DNA of 64,000 nucleotides, from the NCBI RefSeq assembly GCF_022012395.1, contig NZ_JAKLTQ010000001.1, positions 620,001-684,000 on the forward strand. Direction: 5' to 3'. Both the position numbers and the translations under genes were made by a program. Of this stretch, positions 1 through 8,283 are shown one piece after another. The first letter of the stretch is position 1. Each line of letters starts with the position of its first letter. The notes beneath the pieces were generated by a model. That model was not told where the DNA came from. It ran no database searches and saw nothing but the letters and a program-made list of their open reading frames with translations. Source of the DNA: Arthrobacter hankyongi. Its GTDB lineage: Bacteria; Actinomycetota; Actinomycetes; Actinomycetales; Micrococcaceae.

Positions 1-221
1 CATGGGTGATCGCCAAGCTGCTGCTGATCGTGTCCGTGATTGTGGTCGGCGCGACCGTGCTGCGCCCGGTCCTCGCCGGCGGCGCGCAACTCGACGGCGG
101 CACCCTGATCGCCGGGGCGGCGTACGACGTCGTGGCGCTCACCGTGGCGACGGCGCTGGGCGTGTTCAAGCCCGGACGGACGCTGCGCCGACGTCAGCCC
201 GTTCCCACCGCCGCCTCCTGA
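1..221 (+). CDS. Membrane protein, C-terminal fragment (5' end outside window)
   Basis: The reading frame is open from the left edge and stops with TGA at 219-221, so only about 72 C-terminal residues are visible. They contain two hydrophobic stretches (about residues 3-21 and 32-51) that look like membrane helices, followed by a basic tail rich in Arg and Pro. That topology fits the end of a multi-spanning inner-membrane protein with a cytoplasmic tail. Too little is present to assign a family. A GTG at position 6 is in frame, but the frame continues upstream and there is no ribosome-binding site, so it is not treated as the start. Confidence 0.55.
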   Translation, partial: WVIAKLLLIVSVIVVGATVLRPVLAGGAQLDGGTLIAGAAYDVVALTVATALGVFKPGRTLRRRQPVPTAAS

Positions 222-312
222 CCGATGCCGGCGGCGGCTGCATGCTGATCGTGGACGCGTCCAACGCCCAGCGGTACCATCAGCAGAACCGACGGGATTT
301 CCAGAGGTTCCT

Positions 313-2745
313 ATGTCAAGCGTTACTACGTGGGCCCTCTTGCGGCGGGTTGTCTTCCTGCTGGCCGCGGTGGCTCTTGTGCCCGTAACGGCTGCGTTTT
401 CCTTGGGCGCCGCCTCCTCCGCTGTCGCCCGCTCCCCTATCTCCCAAACCGCCGACGGCTGGACTCCGGAACGTTGGCAACCACGCGATGACGGGGTGGA
501 CTGGGACCCAGCCAAGGTGACCCCGTTCACCGCGGCGCAACTGGGGACCTGCGAGGCCGGGGGCCACGCTGAGTGGTCCGCTGCCGACGGTCATCAGGCC
601 GGCCTGTCGTGGGCCCGCTGCCGGGATGCCGCATCGGCGGCGGCGTTCATCCCCAATACGATGCTTGCCTACCTTCGGTTTCCGGACCGGGAGGTGCCAC
701 CCGTCTTCGGCCCGGAGATCGACGTCGCGGCATACACCGACCAAGGCGCATACCTCGAGCGATACTGGAGCCAGGGTCCCGTCTATCTGTCGGTGGCCCG
801 TGAATGCCGCGCCGGGACCGATTGTGCCGCGGCCACGAAGCGCTACGTACGTGAACTGTCGGCCCTCCGCGACGAAGCCGTCAACCGGCTGCCCGTCATC
901 AAAGCGCCGCCGGGTGACCCGCTGTCCCGGTTCCGGCCCGCCGGGGCGCCGGAGGACTGGGTCCTCGTGGAGGCCAAGCCGTTGCAGGGGTCCGACTACG
1001 TGGACACGGAGTGCGAAAACGGCGGCAGCGAATCGTGGGTGGGGCGGAACACTACCCGCACTACCGTGTTCTGGATGCAATGCGCCAACCCGACATTGGC
1101 ATTCCAGGCGTACTCCACAAAATGGGCCGCGGCGAGCGACTTCGCGGCGCGGCCCCAGCTGTCCGGCGCACTCGGCCCAGGTCTCGACCAGGCCGGCGTG
1201 TACGCAGGCGGCCGGGGCATCAGCCGGTCCTGGGTACAGGGCTCCAGCTACATCAACGTGGACCGTTACTGCGCCAACCCGCCGTTCGACGCCTGTACCG
1301 AAGGCTCGCGCCTCGATGCCCAGACCTTGCGCGCACTGCTCCCGGGGTCAGTGCAGCCCGACACCCGGGGCTCCGATCTGGTACGTGATGCGGCACTGTT
1401 CTTCGTGGTGCTTCCCCTGCTCACGCTGCTGTTGCTCTTCCTGCCGCGCTGGTGGTGGAACCGACGGCGCCAGAGCGGCTACGCAACGGGGCCGACGACG
1501 GCGCGTTTCTCCGCCGTCGACCGCCTCGCCGGGCGCGCCCGCCGCGGCCTCCTGGCCAGGCGGGGCGTACTCACCGTTGTCGTCGTGGGCGGTTGGCTAG
1601 GAGGTCTCTTCGCCCTTTCGCCGTATAATAATTACTGGCTACTCGCATGGTTCTTCTGCGGGCCCTTTGTCCTGGCCATCGCGGTCAGTGGCCTGCTATG
1701 GCTGGTCTGGCGCCCTGGGCCGCTGCTGCGAATCGCCTCCGGCCCGGCGGGGCCGCCGACGCCGGCCTCGGTCGCGGGCGCACTACTTCGCGCTCTGGCC
1801 CGTGGTATTGCCGCATTCGCCATCTTCTACTACCTGATCTGCACTCTTATGCTCCTGCTGGTGCGCAGCCGGACCCCGGTGACGAACGAACGAGTGATCC
1901 GGGGTTTGTTCGAAGGCGGACCATTGCAAATAGCGATGGGAGCGACGCAATGGCTTGCGGTTCGCCTGGACGCCAGGGGCGGCTACGGGCTCCTGTTCCT
2001 GGCGGTACTCGTGGCACCGATAACGGCGGCCTACCTACTCGACCGGCTCGGCCGCCGGCTTCGGCGGCGCTCACTCACCGCGGTGTTGGACGCCGACACC
2101 CGCCCCTATTTCCTCTACCTGCGCGGCTTCGACGAAGACAGGCTGCGCGTTTCGTCTTCGCTCACCCGCCGGGGCTTCATCGAATCGTTCACGCCGTTCG
2201 GCCGGCCGCGCTTCGAGGAGGTGCTGGTGCGGTATCTCAGCCGCTTCGGACCGGTAATCGCCATTTCCCCGCGCGACCAACGGGTTCCTGATCTGGGCGC
2301 GGCCAAACTCTCGCTCAGCGGGGATGCCTGGCAGGACCGGGTACGGGAATGGGTCGGCGGCGCCCAGGCCGTTGTCATGGCGGCCACTCCGTCCGAGGTA
2401 CGCCGCGGCTTGGAGTGGGAGATCGACTATCTCGCCGGGGTCGACACCCCGCGCCTGATGCTGGTGGTGGCGCCGTGGCCGCGCGATGAACTCGCTGCCC
2501 GCTGGCGGGGCTTCCTCAAGCACGCCGGCCGCTGGCCCCTATTCGCCCCGCTCCAAACGGAGGAGATGCCCAGCGGCGTGCAGCTCATTACTTGGACCTG
2601 CGAAGAGGGCTGGCATGGCTACGGCGCCCGGCGCCGGTGGGACTGGACCTATGCGGCATCCATTCTGTCGGCGGTGCAGGATGCAGAGCAGTCGTGGACC
2701 GCGGACCGCGAACGCGAAGAAGCCGCCGGCTTGCCGGGAAACTGA
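313..2745 (+). CDS. Multi-spanning membrane protein with C-terminal Rossmann/TIR-like cytoplasmic domain
   Basis: This is an 810-residue protein. An N-terminal hydrophobic segment (about 13-32) is followed by a roughly 320-residue extracytoplasmic region with several Cys residues and repeated W/Y-rich segments (YLERYWSQGPVYLSVAREC, and ISRSWVQGSSYINVDRYC). Membrane helices follow near 357-378, 420-475, 497-517 and 558-580. The C-terminal 200 residues start with YFLYLRGFDEDR, then GPVIAISPRDQ, a W-containing helix (DAWQDRVREWV) and GLEWEIDYLAG. I recall this pattern from bacterial membrane proteins with a TIR- or STALD-like nucleotide-binding tail, but the link is inference. The ATG at 313 has a weak GAGG upstream. 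Function is unknown; sensing outside and signalling or NAD-related chemistry inside is one possibility. Confidence 0.6.
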   Translation: MSSVTTWALLRRVVFLLAAVALVPVTAAFSLGAASSAVARSPISQTADGWTPERWQPRDDGVDWDPAKVTPFTAAQLGTCEAGGHAEWSAADGHQAGLSWARCRDAASAAAFIPNTMLAYLRFPDREVPPVFGPEIDVAAYTDQGAYLERYWSQGPVYLSVARECRAGTDCAAATKRYVRELSALRDEAVNRLPVIKAPPGDPLSRFRPAGAPEDWVLVEAKPLQGSDYVDTECENGGSESWVGRNTTRTTVFWMQCANPTLAFQAYSTKWAAASDFAARPQLSGALGPGLDQAGVYAGGRGISRSWVQGSSYINVDRYCANPPFDACTEGSRLDAQTLRALLPGSVQPDTRGSDLVRDAALFFVVLPLLTLLLLFLPRWWWNRRRQSGYATGPTTARFSAVDRLAGRARRGLLARRGVLTVVVVGGWLGGLFALSPYNNYWLLAWFFCGPFVLAIAVSGLLWLVWRPGPLLRIASGPAGPPTPASVAGALLRALARGIAAFAIFYYLICTLMLLLVRSRTPVTNERVIRGLFEGGPLQIAMGATQWLAVRLDARGGYGLLFLAVLVAPITAAYLLDRLGRRLRRRSLTAVLDADTRPYFLYLRGFDEDRLRVSSSLTRRGFIESFTPFGRPRFEEVLVRYLSRFGPVIAISPRDQRVPDLGAAKLSLSGDAWQDRVREWVGGAQAVVMAATPSEVRRGLEWEIDYLAGVDTPRLMLVVAPWPRDELAARWRGFLKHAGRWPLFAPLQTEEMPSGVQLITWTCEEGWHGYGARRRWDWTYAASILSAVQDAEQSWTADREREEAAGLPGN

Positions 2746-2774
2746 GCAGCGACGCAACTTGGGAAGACCTGGCC

Positions 2775-3608
2775 TTACAGCTTCTGCATCATGACCGGGG
2801 CGGACGTGGGCTGCGGCGAACCGCCGACCGGCTCGATCGTAATGCCCAGGTGGGTGGCGCCGGCCACGTCCGGGAGCATGGTCATGCTGGTCCGGCCGGC
2901 CTTGTCCGGGTGGATGATCCCGGCCGGCTTCGCGCTGCCGTCCGACATCAGCCAGAGTTCGTAGGCCTGGCCCTCGGCCAACGACGGCAGGTTCTGTGTG
3001 ATGACGGCGCCCTTGCCGGCCCGGGCGGACATCGCCACGGTCACCACGGCCCCGTCCGGCATCCGCCCGGGGATGACCTTCGAATCCGGGGCCATCAGCA
3101 GCGCCATCACCTCGGCGTGCTCGGCCGCGAGCGCCTGCATCTGCTGCTCGGTCCGCTGCTGCTCGCCGGCCAGGCTGACCGCCCAGCCGCCCAGCACCCC
3201 GGCGGCCACGAGCAGGACCGCGGCCGCGGCACCCAGCCAGCGCGCCGCCGTCGTGCTCCGGCCCCGGCCCGGCCCGGTACCGGCCCGGTCGGACGGGCCC
3301 CGGCCCGGCCCCGCAGCGGCGCCGCCCCGGCCGGGCGCATTATGCCGGGCGGCCAGGTCCGTCACCACGGCGTCGCCCGGCAGCTGCCGGGTGTTGCGGA
3401 TCGAGGCCATCACCTTGGACTTCAATTCCGGCGGCGGGACGGCCGCGGGCGTGCCGTAGGCCAGCAGCGCCGCGGTTTCGCTCAGCCCGCGGACTTCCTC
3501 GCGGGTATCCTCGGCGGCCAGCGCATGGCGCTCGAAGGCGGCCCGTTCGGACTCGTCGAGGGCATTGAGGGCGTACGCGCCGGTCAACAGGTGCAACTGC
3601 TCGTCCAT
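2775..3608 (-). CDS. rskA: Anti-sigma-K factor RskA
   Basis: This 277-residue protein has the RskA layout. The N-terminal cytoplasmic anti-sigma domain (MDEQLHLLTGAYALNALDE..., about 1-90) should hold SigK inactive. A basic linker leads to a single membrane helix (about 155-175, LGAAAAVLLVAAGVLGGWAV). The extracytoplasmic RskA domain (about 190-277) has the family pattern around LPSLAEGQAYELWLMSDG, AGIIHPD and GITIEPVGGSPQPT. The linker is unusually rich in Gly, Arg and Pro. The ATG at 3608 overlaps the SigK stop as TGATG, so the two are translationally coupled. In mycobacteria, proteolysis of RskA releases SigK, and the same logic is inferred here. Confidence 0.93.
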   Translation of the reverse strand: MDEQLHLLTGAYALNALDESERAAFERHALAAEDTREEVRGLSETAALLAYGTPAAVPPPELKSKVMASIRNTRQLPGDAVVTDLAARHNAPGRGGAAAGPGRGPSDRAGTGPGRGRSTTAARWLGAAAAVLLVAAGVLGGWAVSLAGEQQRTEQQMQALAAEHAEVMALLMAPDSKVIPGRMPDGAVVTVAMSARAGKGAVITQNLPSLAEGQAYELWLMSDGSAKPAGIIHPDKAGRTSMTMLPDVAGATHLGITIEPVGGSPQPTSAPVMMQKL

Positions 3609-4255
3609 CACGCCACTCCCAACTTATCCCGCAGGCGGATCATGCCATCGCGGATCCGCGTCTTCACCGTTCCCACCGGCACGTCCAGCATCGTGGCGAC
3701 CTCCCGGTGGGTGTGGCCGCCGTAGTAGGCCAGCGTGATCGCCTCGCGCTGGGTCTCGGTCAGGCTCTCCAGGGCCTTCGCGACGCGCTCGGACTCCAGC
3801 CGCAGTTCGACCGTTTCGGCCACGTCGTCGTAGCTGTCCCGGTACTCCTTGATGCCCTGGCGCAGGTCCCGGTCCGCGCTGGCCTGGCTGGCCCGGACCC
3901 GGTCCACCGCCCGCCGGTGGGCGATCACCAGGATCCAGGACAGCGCCTTGCCCCGGTCGGCGTCGAACCGGGCGGCCTGCTGCCAGATTTCCACGAACAC
4001 CTCCTGTGTCACTTCCTCGCTCTGCGCCTCATCCCGGACCACCCGGCGCACCAAGCCGAAGATGGTGGGCGCGACCGCGTCGTAGAGCGTCTCGAAGGCA
4101 GCCTCGTCGCCCAGGGCCACGCGCCGGATGAGTTCCTCGGGGGTCGGGTCAGGGGCGGAGTCCACGGACCGCGACCACGGCAATTGCATGGCATCAAGGT
4201 TCTCATGCCCGTCGGCCACGAATGCTCCTCCCTGCTGTGTCGGCGCGCGGTTCAC
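3608..4255 (-). CDS. sigK: ECF RNA polymerase sigma factor SigK
   Basis: Up to 215 residues. Region 2 is at about 43-110 (GDEAAFETLYDAVAPTIFGLVRRVVRD, then VTQEVFVEIWQQAARFD and SWILVIAHRRAVDRVR). Region 4 is at about 150-210 (LTETQREAITLAYYGGHTHREVATMLDVPVGTVKTRIRDGMIRLR), a normal sigma-70 helix-turn-helix. The adjacent rskA and the nearby fasciclin gene identify it as the SigK group. The GTG at 4255 is the longest start; an in-frame GTG about 12 codons downstream is also possible. A perfect 14-bp hairpin separates it from the fasciclin gene, so it probably has its own promoter. The copies of the CCGAAT-type promoter that I found lie upstream of the molybdoenzyme and fasciclin genes, not of sigK. 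Confidence 0.93.
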   Translation of the reverse strand: MNRAPTQQGGAFVADGHENLDAMQLPWSRSVDSAPDPTPEELIRRVALGDEAAFETLYDAVAPTIFGLVRRVVRDEAQSEEVTQEVFVEIWQQAARFDADRGKALSWILVIAHRRAVDRVRASQASADRDLRQGIKEYRDSYDDVAETVELRLESERVAKALESLTETQREAITLAYYGGHTHREVATMLDVPVGTVKTRIRDGMIRLRDKLGVA

Positions 4256-4278
4256 GTTCCGGTGCGGCTGCCGGGGTC

Positions 4279-4317
4279 GGGGACGACGGCGGCGGGCTCC
4301 GGTCCGCCGTCGTCCCC
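4279..4317 (-). terminator. Strong hairpin between fasciclin gene and sigK
   Basis: GGGGACGACGGCGG (4279-4292) and CCGCCGTCGTCCCC (4304-4317) are perfect inverted repeats with an 11-nt loop. The hairpin lies 36 nt beyond the fasciclin stop on the minus strand. It has no U-tract, as is common for terminators in high-GC actinobacteria. It should reduce read-through into sigK, or protect the 3' end of the fasciclin mRNA. Confidence 0.75.
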
Positions 4318-4352
4318 CTCATCGCCGGGCGCGGCCCCGGCGGGCGGCCGGC

Positions 4353-5027
4353 CTACTTGGCCGGGGGCATCAGGACTTCATCGATCAGGTAGACGGTGGC
4401 GTTGGCGGTCTTGACCCCGCCGCAGACCACCTTGGCGCCGTTGACCATCAGGTTGTCCCCGCTGCCGGTCACCTTCACGGCCGTGCCCTCGACCGTCTTG
4501 TGACTGCCGGGCACATCGGCCGGCGCCAACTGGCCCTGCACCACATGGTAGGTCAGCACCTTGTTGAGTGCCGCGTCATCGGCCTTCAGGGTTTTCAGCG
4601 TGGCCGCCGGGACCTGCTCGAAGGCCTGGTCCACTGGGGCGAAGACCGTGTACTGGCCACTGTCCAGCGTGTCCACCAGGTTGACCTTGGGGTTCAGCTT
4701 CCCGGATACCGCCGCGGTGAGCTGGGTCAGCATCGGGTTGTGCGAGGCGGCCACTGCCACCGGGTCCTGCGCCATGCCTTCCATCGAGCCCATTCCGCTC
4801 GGCACGGCCTTGGCGTAGGCAGCGCAGCCCGGGCCCACCATCGCCGCTGCCGCGGCGGAGCCGGTGCCCATGGATCCGGTGCCCATCGGTTCGCTGCCCA
4901 TGGACTGCCCGGGCGCCATCGACCCGGCGGGCGTGCCGGTCCCGGCGCCGCTGCCGCAGGCGGCCAGGCTCAGACCCGCCACTGCGAGGCCCAAAGCCCC
5001 GAAAGTTCTCTTGCTGTACTTCAACAT
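4353..5027 (-). CDS. Fasciclin (FAS1) domain lipoprotein
   Basis: This 224-residue secreted lipoprotein has the signal sequence [24 protein letters not shown] with lipobox LAAC, so Cys24 is the likely lipidated residue. A Gly/Ser/Met-rich linker with repeated GTG, GSM and MGSE motifs follows. The FAS1 domain fills about residues 85-224, with the typical H1 region ([22 protein letters not shown]) and H2 region ([35 protein letters not shown]). It resembles mycobacterial MPT70/MPT83, which belong to the SigK regulon. Here too the gene is beside sigK/rskA and carries a SigK-like promoter 70 bp upstream. The ATG at 5027 is preceded by AAGGGAG. The in-frame extension upstream is not used, because the signal peptide fixes the start. 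Confidence 0.92.
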   Translation of the reverse strand: MLKYSKRTFGALGLAVAGLSLAACGSGAGTGTPAGSMAPGQSMGSEPMGTGSMGTGSAAAAAMVGPGCAAYAKAVPSGMGSMEGMAQDPVAVAASHNPMLTQLTAAVSGKLNPKVNLVDTLDSGQYTVFAPVDQAFEQVPAATLKTLKADDAALNKVLTYHVVQGQLAPADVPGSHKTVEGTAVKVTGSGDNLMVNGAKVVCGGVKTANATVYLIDEVLMPPAK

Positions 5028-5097
5028 TGCCTTGCTCCCTTGAGATGCGGCGGGAGTTCCCGCCTGCTGTTCCCGGGGCGCCTCCGGGCTGTCATGG

Positions 5098-5144
5098 GGT
5101 ATTCGGAACGGTCCGACGGGTGGATTGGCCGGATTCGGAAATTT
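5098..5144 (-). promoter_or_regulatory. Predicted SigK promoter of the fasciclin gene
   Basis: On the minus strand: AAATTTCCGAATCC, then GGCCAAT (-35), 17 bp, and CCGAATACC (-10). The same elements with the same spacing occur upstream of the molybdoenzyme gene at 6785-6834. From memory, the -10 matches the CCGAAT of mycobacterial SigK promoters. Transcription starting about 6-7 nt downstream would give a leader of roughly 68 nt before the ATG at 5027. Confidence 0.7.
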
Positions 5145-5163
5145 GTTGGCTGCGCAGTCCGGT

Positions 5164-6780
5164 TCAGCCCTGGACCGTGACCTGGACGCTGTGCCAGCCG
5201 GTGGCCCCGTCCGGGATCGGGTCCGCGCGCTGCTCGGTCTGCAGCCCGTTGACCTTGTCCCAGGCGCGCACCCGCAGCGTGTGGGTGCCCGGCTCGGCCT
5301 GCCAGCGGTAGGACCACTGCCGCCAGCTATCCACACTGGCCTCCGCGGCGAGCACCGCGTCCTGCCACGCGCCGTCGTCGACCTGGACCTGGACCCGGTC
5401 GATCCCCCGGTGCTGCGCCCACGCCGTGCCGCCCACCGCCACCATGCCCGGCTGCAGCTGCGCGAACGCCCGCGGCGCCTCGATCCGCGACGCCGTCTTC
5501 ACCGGCCCCTTGGCGGACCAGCCGCGGTCCGTCCAGTACGCCGTCTTGTCCGCGAAGCGGGTGACCTCCAGGTCTGTGACCCACTTCGTTGCCGAGACGA
5601 AGCCGTACAGGCCCGGCACCACCATCCGCACCGGGAAACCGTGCTCCAGCGGCAGCGGTTCGCCGTTCATCCCGATGGCCAGCAGCGCATTCCGGCCGTC
5701 CTGCAGCACCTCAAGCGGCGTGGACGCCGTGAAGCCGTCGCTGCTGGTGGAGAGCACCATGTCTGCCCCCGGCAGCGGCCGGGCCCGGCTGAGGACGTTC
5801 TTCAGCGGGTAGCCAAGCCACTTGGCATTGCCGGCCAGACTCCCGCCCACCACATTGGAAACGCAGGTCAGCGTCGTGTAGGACTCGATGAGCTCTGCGT
5901 CCAGCAGGTCCTGGAAGTTCATGGTGAATTCCCGTTCCACCATGCCGTGCACCCGCAGCTGCCAGGTCTTCGGGTCCAGCATCGGCACCGCCAGCGCCGT
6001 GTCGATCCGGTAGAAGTCCTGGTTCGGCGTGATGTACGGGCCTACTCCCTGTGCCGTTGATTGGACGCCAGCCGGCAGCGGCGGAGCCTTTTTCGCGGCT
6101 GCCGGGAGCCGCATTAGCCGGCGGGCTTCCTCGACCGTGCGGCGCGCACCCGCCAGGGCCGACCCCGCCGCTCCCGCGAGGACGGCCGCGGCCGCCAGCA
6201 GGCCCGCGGTGGCGAAGAAGGAGCGGCGGGACGGGTCCGTTGCGGTGGGTGGCTCTTGGGCCGGGACATTTGGTGGGGCCGCGCCTGCGGGCACCGCAGC
6301 AGTCATGTTCACAGGCACCGCCGCAACGGCGGGTGCCGGAATCCGGTTCACCAGCAGCCGCAGCGAGATCAATCCAGCCAGGACACCCACCGCCGTCGGG
6401 ATCAGGTCCGCCGGCACGGCCCCGGCCCGCGTGATCACCGCCGCCGCCATCACGACCCCCAGCAGCACCACCGCCAACGCGCCCCACACCCAGCGCTTCC
6501 ACGCCAGCACCCCGACCAGGCACGCCAGCACTGCCATCACCACGCCCATGGAAATGAACAGCACCAGCTTGTCCGCCGTGCCGAACGTGTCCACCGCGAA
6601 GTTCTTCAGCCAGACCGGCGTGAAGTCGATGAACGCCGCGCCCAGCGCCACCAGCGGCGACGCCAGCGCGCGGAACCAGGCGCCGACCAACTGGGCTACA
6701 CCCAGCAGTACGCCGGCCGAGACTAGGCCTGCCAGCGCAGCTTCAACGGCGGGCAGCGGGATGCGCTTGAGAGTCTTCAC
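5164..6780 (-). CDS. Membrane-anchored sulfite-oxidase-family molybdopterin oxidoreductase
   Basis: This 538-residue protein has an N-terminal membrane part with about four helices (residues 10-150). A twin-Arg-like segment [20 protein letters not shown] (about 187-206) comes before the periplasmic catalytic part. The oxidoreductase domain (about 245-430) has [11 protein letters not shown] and the Mo-ligating Cys in TLTCVSN, followed by [37 protein letters not shown]-like sequence and the C-terminal dimerisation/Ig-like domain ([23 protein letters not shown]). The family transfers oxygen atoms using Mo-pterin; the substrate is not predictable. It is upstream of the fasciclin gene on the same strand and shares its promoter type. 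The GTG at 6780 lies at the predicted transcription start, so the mRNA may be leaderless. Confidence 0.9.
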   Translation of the reverse strand: MKTLKRIPLPAVEAALAGLVSAGVLLGVAQLVGAWFRALASPLVALGAAFIDFTPVWLKNFAVDTFGTADKLVLFISMGVVMAVLACLVGVLAWKRWVWGALAVVLLGVVMAAAVITRAGAVPADLIPTAVGVLAGLISLRLLVNRIPAPAVAAVPVNMTAAVPAGAAPPNVPAQEPPTATDPSRRSFFATAGLLAAAAVLAGAAGSALAGARRTVEEARRLMRLPAAAKKAPPLPAGVQSTAQGVGPYITPNQDFYRIDTALAVPMLDPKTWQLRVHGMVEREFTMNFQDLLDAELIESYTTLTCVSNVVGGSLAGNAKWLGYPLKNVLSRARPLPGADMVLSTSSDGFTASTPLEVLQDGRNALLAIGMNGEPLPLEHGFPVRMVVPGLYGFVSATKWVTDLEVTRFADKTAYWTDRGWSAKGPVKTASRIEAPRAFAQLQPGMVAVGGTAWAQHRGIDRVQVQVDDGAWQDAVLAAEASVDSWRQWSYRWQAEPGTHTLRVRAWDKVNGLQTEQRADPIPDGATGWHSVQVTVQG

Positions 6781-6784
6781 GTTC

Positions 6785-6834
6785 GGTATTCGGAGCCGAG
6801 GGGTGGAGGTATTGGCCGCGTTTAGGAAATTCGC
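6785..6834 (-). promoter_or_regulatory. Predicted SigK promoter of the molybdoenzyme gene (leaderless)
   Basis: On the minus strand: AATTTCCTAAACGC, GGCCAAT (-35), 17 bp, CCGAATACC (-10). The elements and spacing are the same as in the fasciclin promoter. The -10 ends only 4 nt before the GTG at 6780, so transcription should begin at or next to the start codon. Confidence 0.7.
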
Positions 6835-7078
6835 TTTCCTCAGCTCCGAGACGACTAGCAGCTGGCTGTCGGGTTAGGAGATGGACGTCTCTTTGGGTGA
6901 GCGGTCTCATCCGCCCATAGGGATAGTGCTCGCCTCTAAGGTGACGCCGTTTCCTTCCGCAGTGAGCTCTGGGGTGTCTGCGGTGTCGGATGTACCGACT
7001 ACAGTTCAACTTGAATCCGGCAACACTGCCACGAGATTGGGCGTGCCGGGAGCTGTCGGAAGGTACTGTAGGACGGAA

Positions 7079-8182
7079 ATGAGCGAAACATCCCCTGCCC
7101 CCTTTGCGCGCGACGTCACGGGCAACTCGATCACCATGTTGGACCTATTCGCCGGGGCGGGCGGACTCACAAATGGCTTTTACTCTGCTGACAAACGGTT
7201 CGTTACCAAGCGGGCAGTGGAGTTCGATGCGGCTGCTGCCGCATCATTCGAGGCGACCTTTGGACGCAAAGTGTATGCAGGTCCTATCCAGGACTGGCTG
7301 CAGGAGGAGAAGACTCCCCAAGTCGATGTTGTCATAGGGGGCCCTCCTTGCCAGGGGTTTTCCCTGCTAGGCAAACGCGATGAGAACGACTTGCGAAATC
7401 AACTCTGGCGTCAATACGCCGAGACTCTACGAAAGGCGCAGCCGAAGTACTTCGTCGTAGAGAACGTGGCCACTTTCGTGAAGTCTCCACAACTCGTCGA
7501 TTTCTACGAGGCCACCCGACCGAATGGACTCCTTGCTGATTACGACTTCGACTGGCAAGTACTGAACGCAGCGGACTACGGAGCCCCACAGGCACGCAAG
7601 CGCGCCATCCTCATCGGTTATCGACGTGACATGGACAAGCCTGAGTTCCCTGTGCCCACTCATGCCCGCAAACATGTGACGGTTCGGCAAGCTTTCGACG
7701 GGATCCCACACCGTGCCGATCGGCGGGAACTAGGGGAAGCCCGTACCGAGACGGCTACACGCATCATGCCCGGGCCCTTCAAGACGACAGAACTCCATCT
7801 GGACCGCGAATATCAGACGATCTCGCTGAAGCGGTTTGCTGCGATTCCTCCTGGGGGAAATCGTATGGATCTACCGGAGGATTTGAAGGCTAATTGCTGG
7901 GTGGGCCATACATCCGGATCGGGAGATGTTATGGGACGTCTGCACTGGGACAAGCCCTCTGTGACTATCCGCACCGAATTCTTCAAACCCGAGAAGGGCC
8001 GCTATCTGCATCCTGAGGCCAACCGCGCAATTACACATCTCGAAGCAGCGCGGTTGCAGGGCTTCTATGACGAGCACCGCTGGGTGGGGTCAAAGACAGC
8101 CATTGCGAAGCAAATCGGAAACGCCGTACCTCGTTGGCTGGGACAGGCGATTGCACGAAGCTTGCTCCCCTACGTCGGCTAG
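7079..8182 (+). CDS. DNA (cytosine-5-)-methyltransferase
   Basis: This 367-residue protein carries the ordered C5-methyltransferase motifs. Motif I is LDLFAGAGGLTNGF (about 21-34, SAM binding). Motif IV is GGPPCQGFS (about 87-95) with the catalytic Cys. ENV (about 128) is motif VI and QARKRAILIG (about 171) is motif VIII. Motif IX-like HLEAARLQGF and motif X QIGNAVPRWLGQAIA come near the C terminus. The target-recognition region (about 195-310) decides the sequence that is modified. ATG 7079 has GGACGG just upstream; the frame stays open to ATG 6881, but that stretch lacks family features. It is the first gene of a coupled defence cluster and presumably protects self DNA. GC content is visibly lower than in the flanking SigK locus. 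Confidence 0.95.
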   Translation: MSETSPAPFARDVTGNSITMLDLFAGAGGLTNGFYSADKRFVTKRAVEFDAAAAASFEATFGRKVYAGPIQDWLQEEKTPQVDVVIGGPPCQGFSLLGKRDENDLRNQLWRQYAETLRKAQPKYFVVENVATFVKSPQLVDFYEATRPNGLLADYDFDWQVLNAADYGAPQARKRAILIGYRRDMDKPEFPVPTHARKHVTVRQAFDGIPHRADRRELGEARTETATRIMPGPFKTTELHLDREYQTISLKRFAAIPPGGNRMDLPEDLKANCWVGHTSGSGDVMGRLHWDKPSVTIRTEFFKPEKGRYLHPEANRAITHLEAARLQGFYDEHRWVGSKTAIAKQIGNAVPRWLGQAIARSLLPYVG

Positions 8183-8205
8183 GAACCGCTGCCAACATGG
8201 CTGAG

Positions 8206-8283
8206 AGCCAAAATGTCAGATCTGTCTGATAAGACTGTTCGAAATAAATGTAGTTAAAAGTACAAACTGTCGGGGGGACAATA
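8206..8283 (+). promoter_or_regulatory. AT-rich spacer with inverted repeat upstream of the ATPase genes
   Basis: The roughly 100-bp gap after the methyltransferase is AT-rich and contains TCAGA-TCTG-TCTGA (8216-8229), an inverted repeat of five-base arms. Promoter-like sequence (AAATAAATG, TAGTTAAAAG) and a strong GGGGGGA ribosome-binding site follow before ATG 8284. A separate promoter for the restriction genes, possibly controlled, is inferred. Confidence 0.4.

Noticed and set aside
6881-7078. An N-terminal extension of the methyltransferase from ATG 6881.
   Set aside because: The 66 extra residues have no family match and the start has a poorly spaced site; ATG 7079 has GGACGG and precedes motif I directly.
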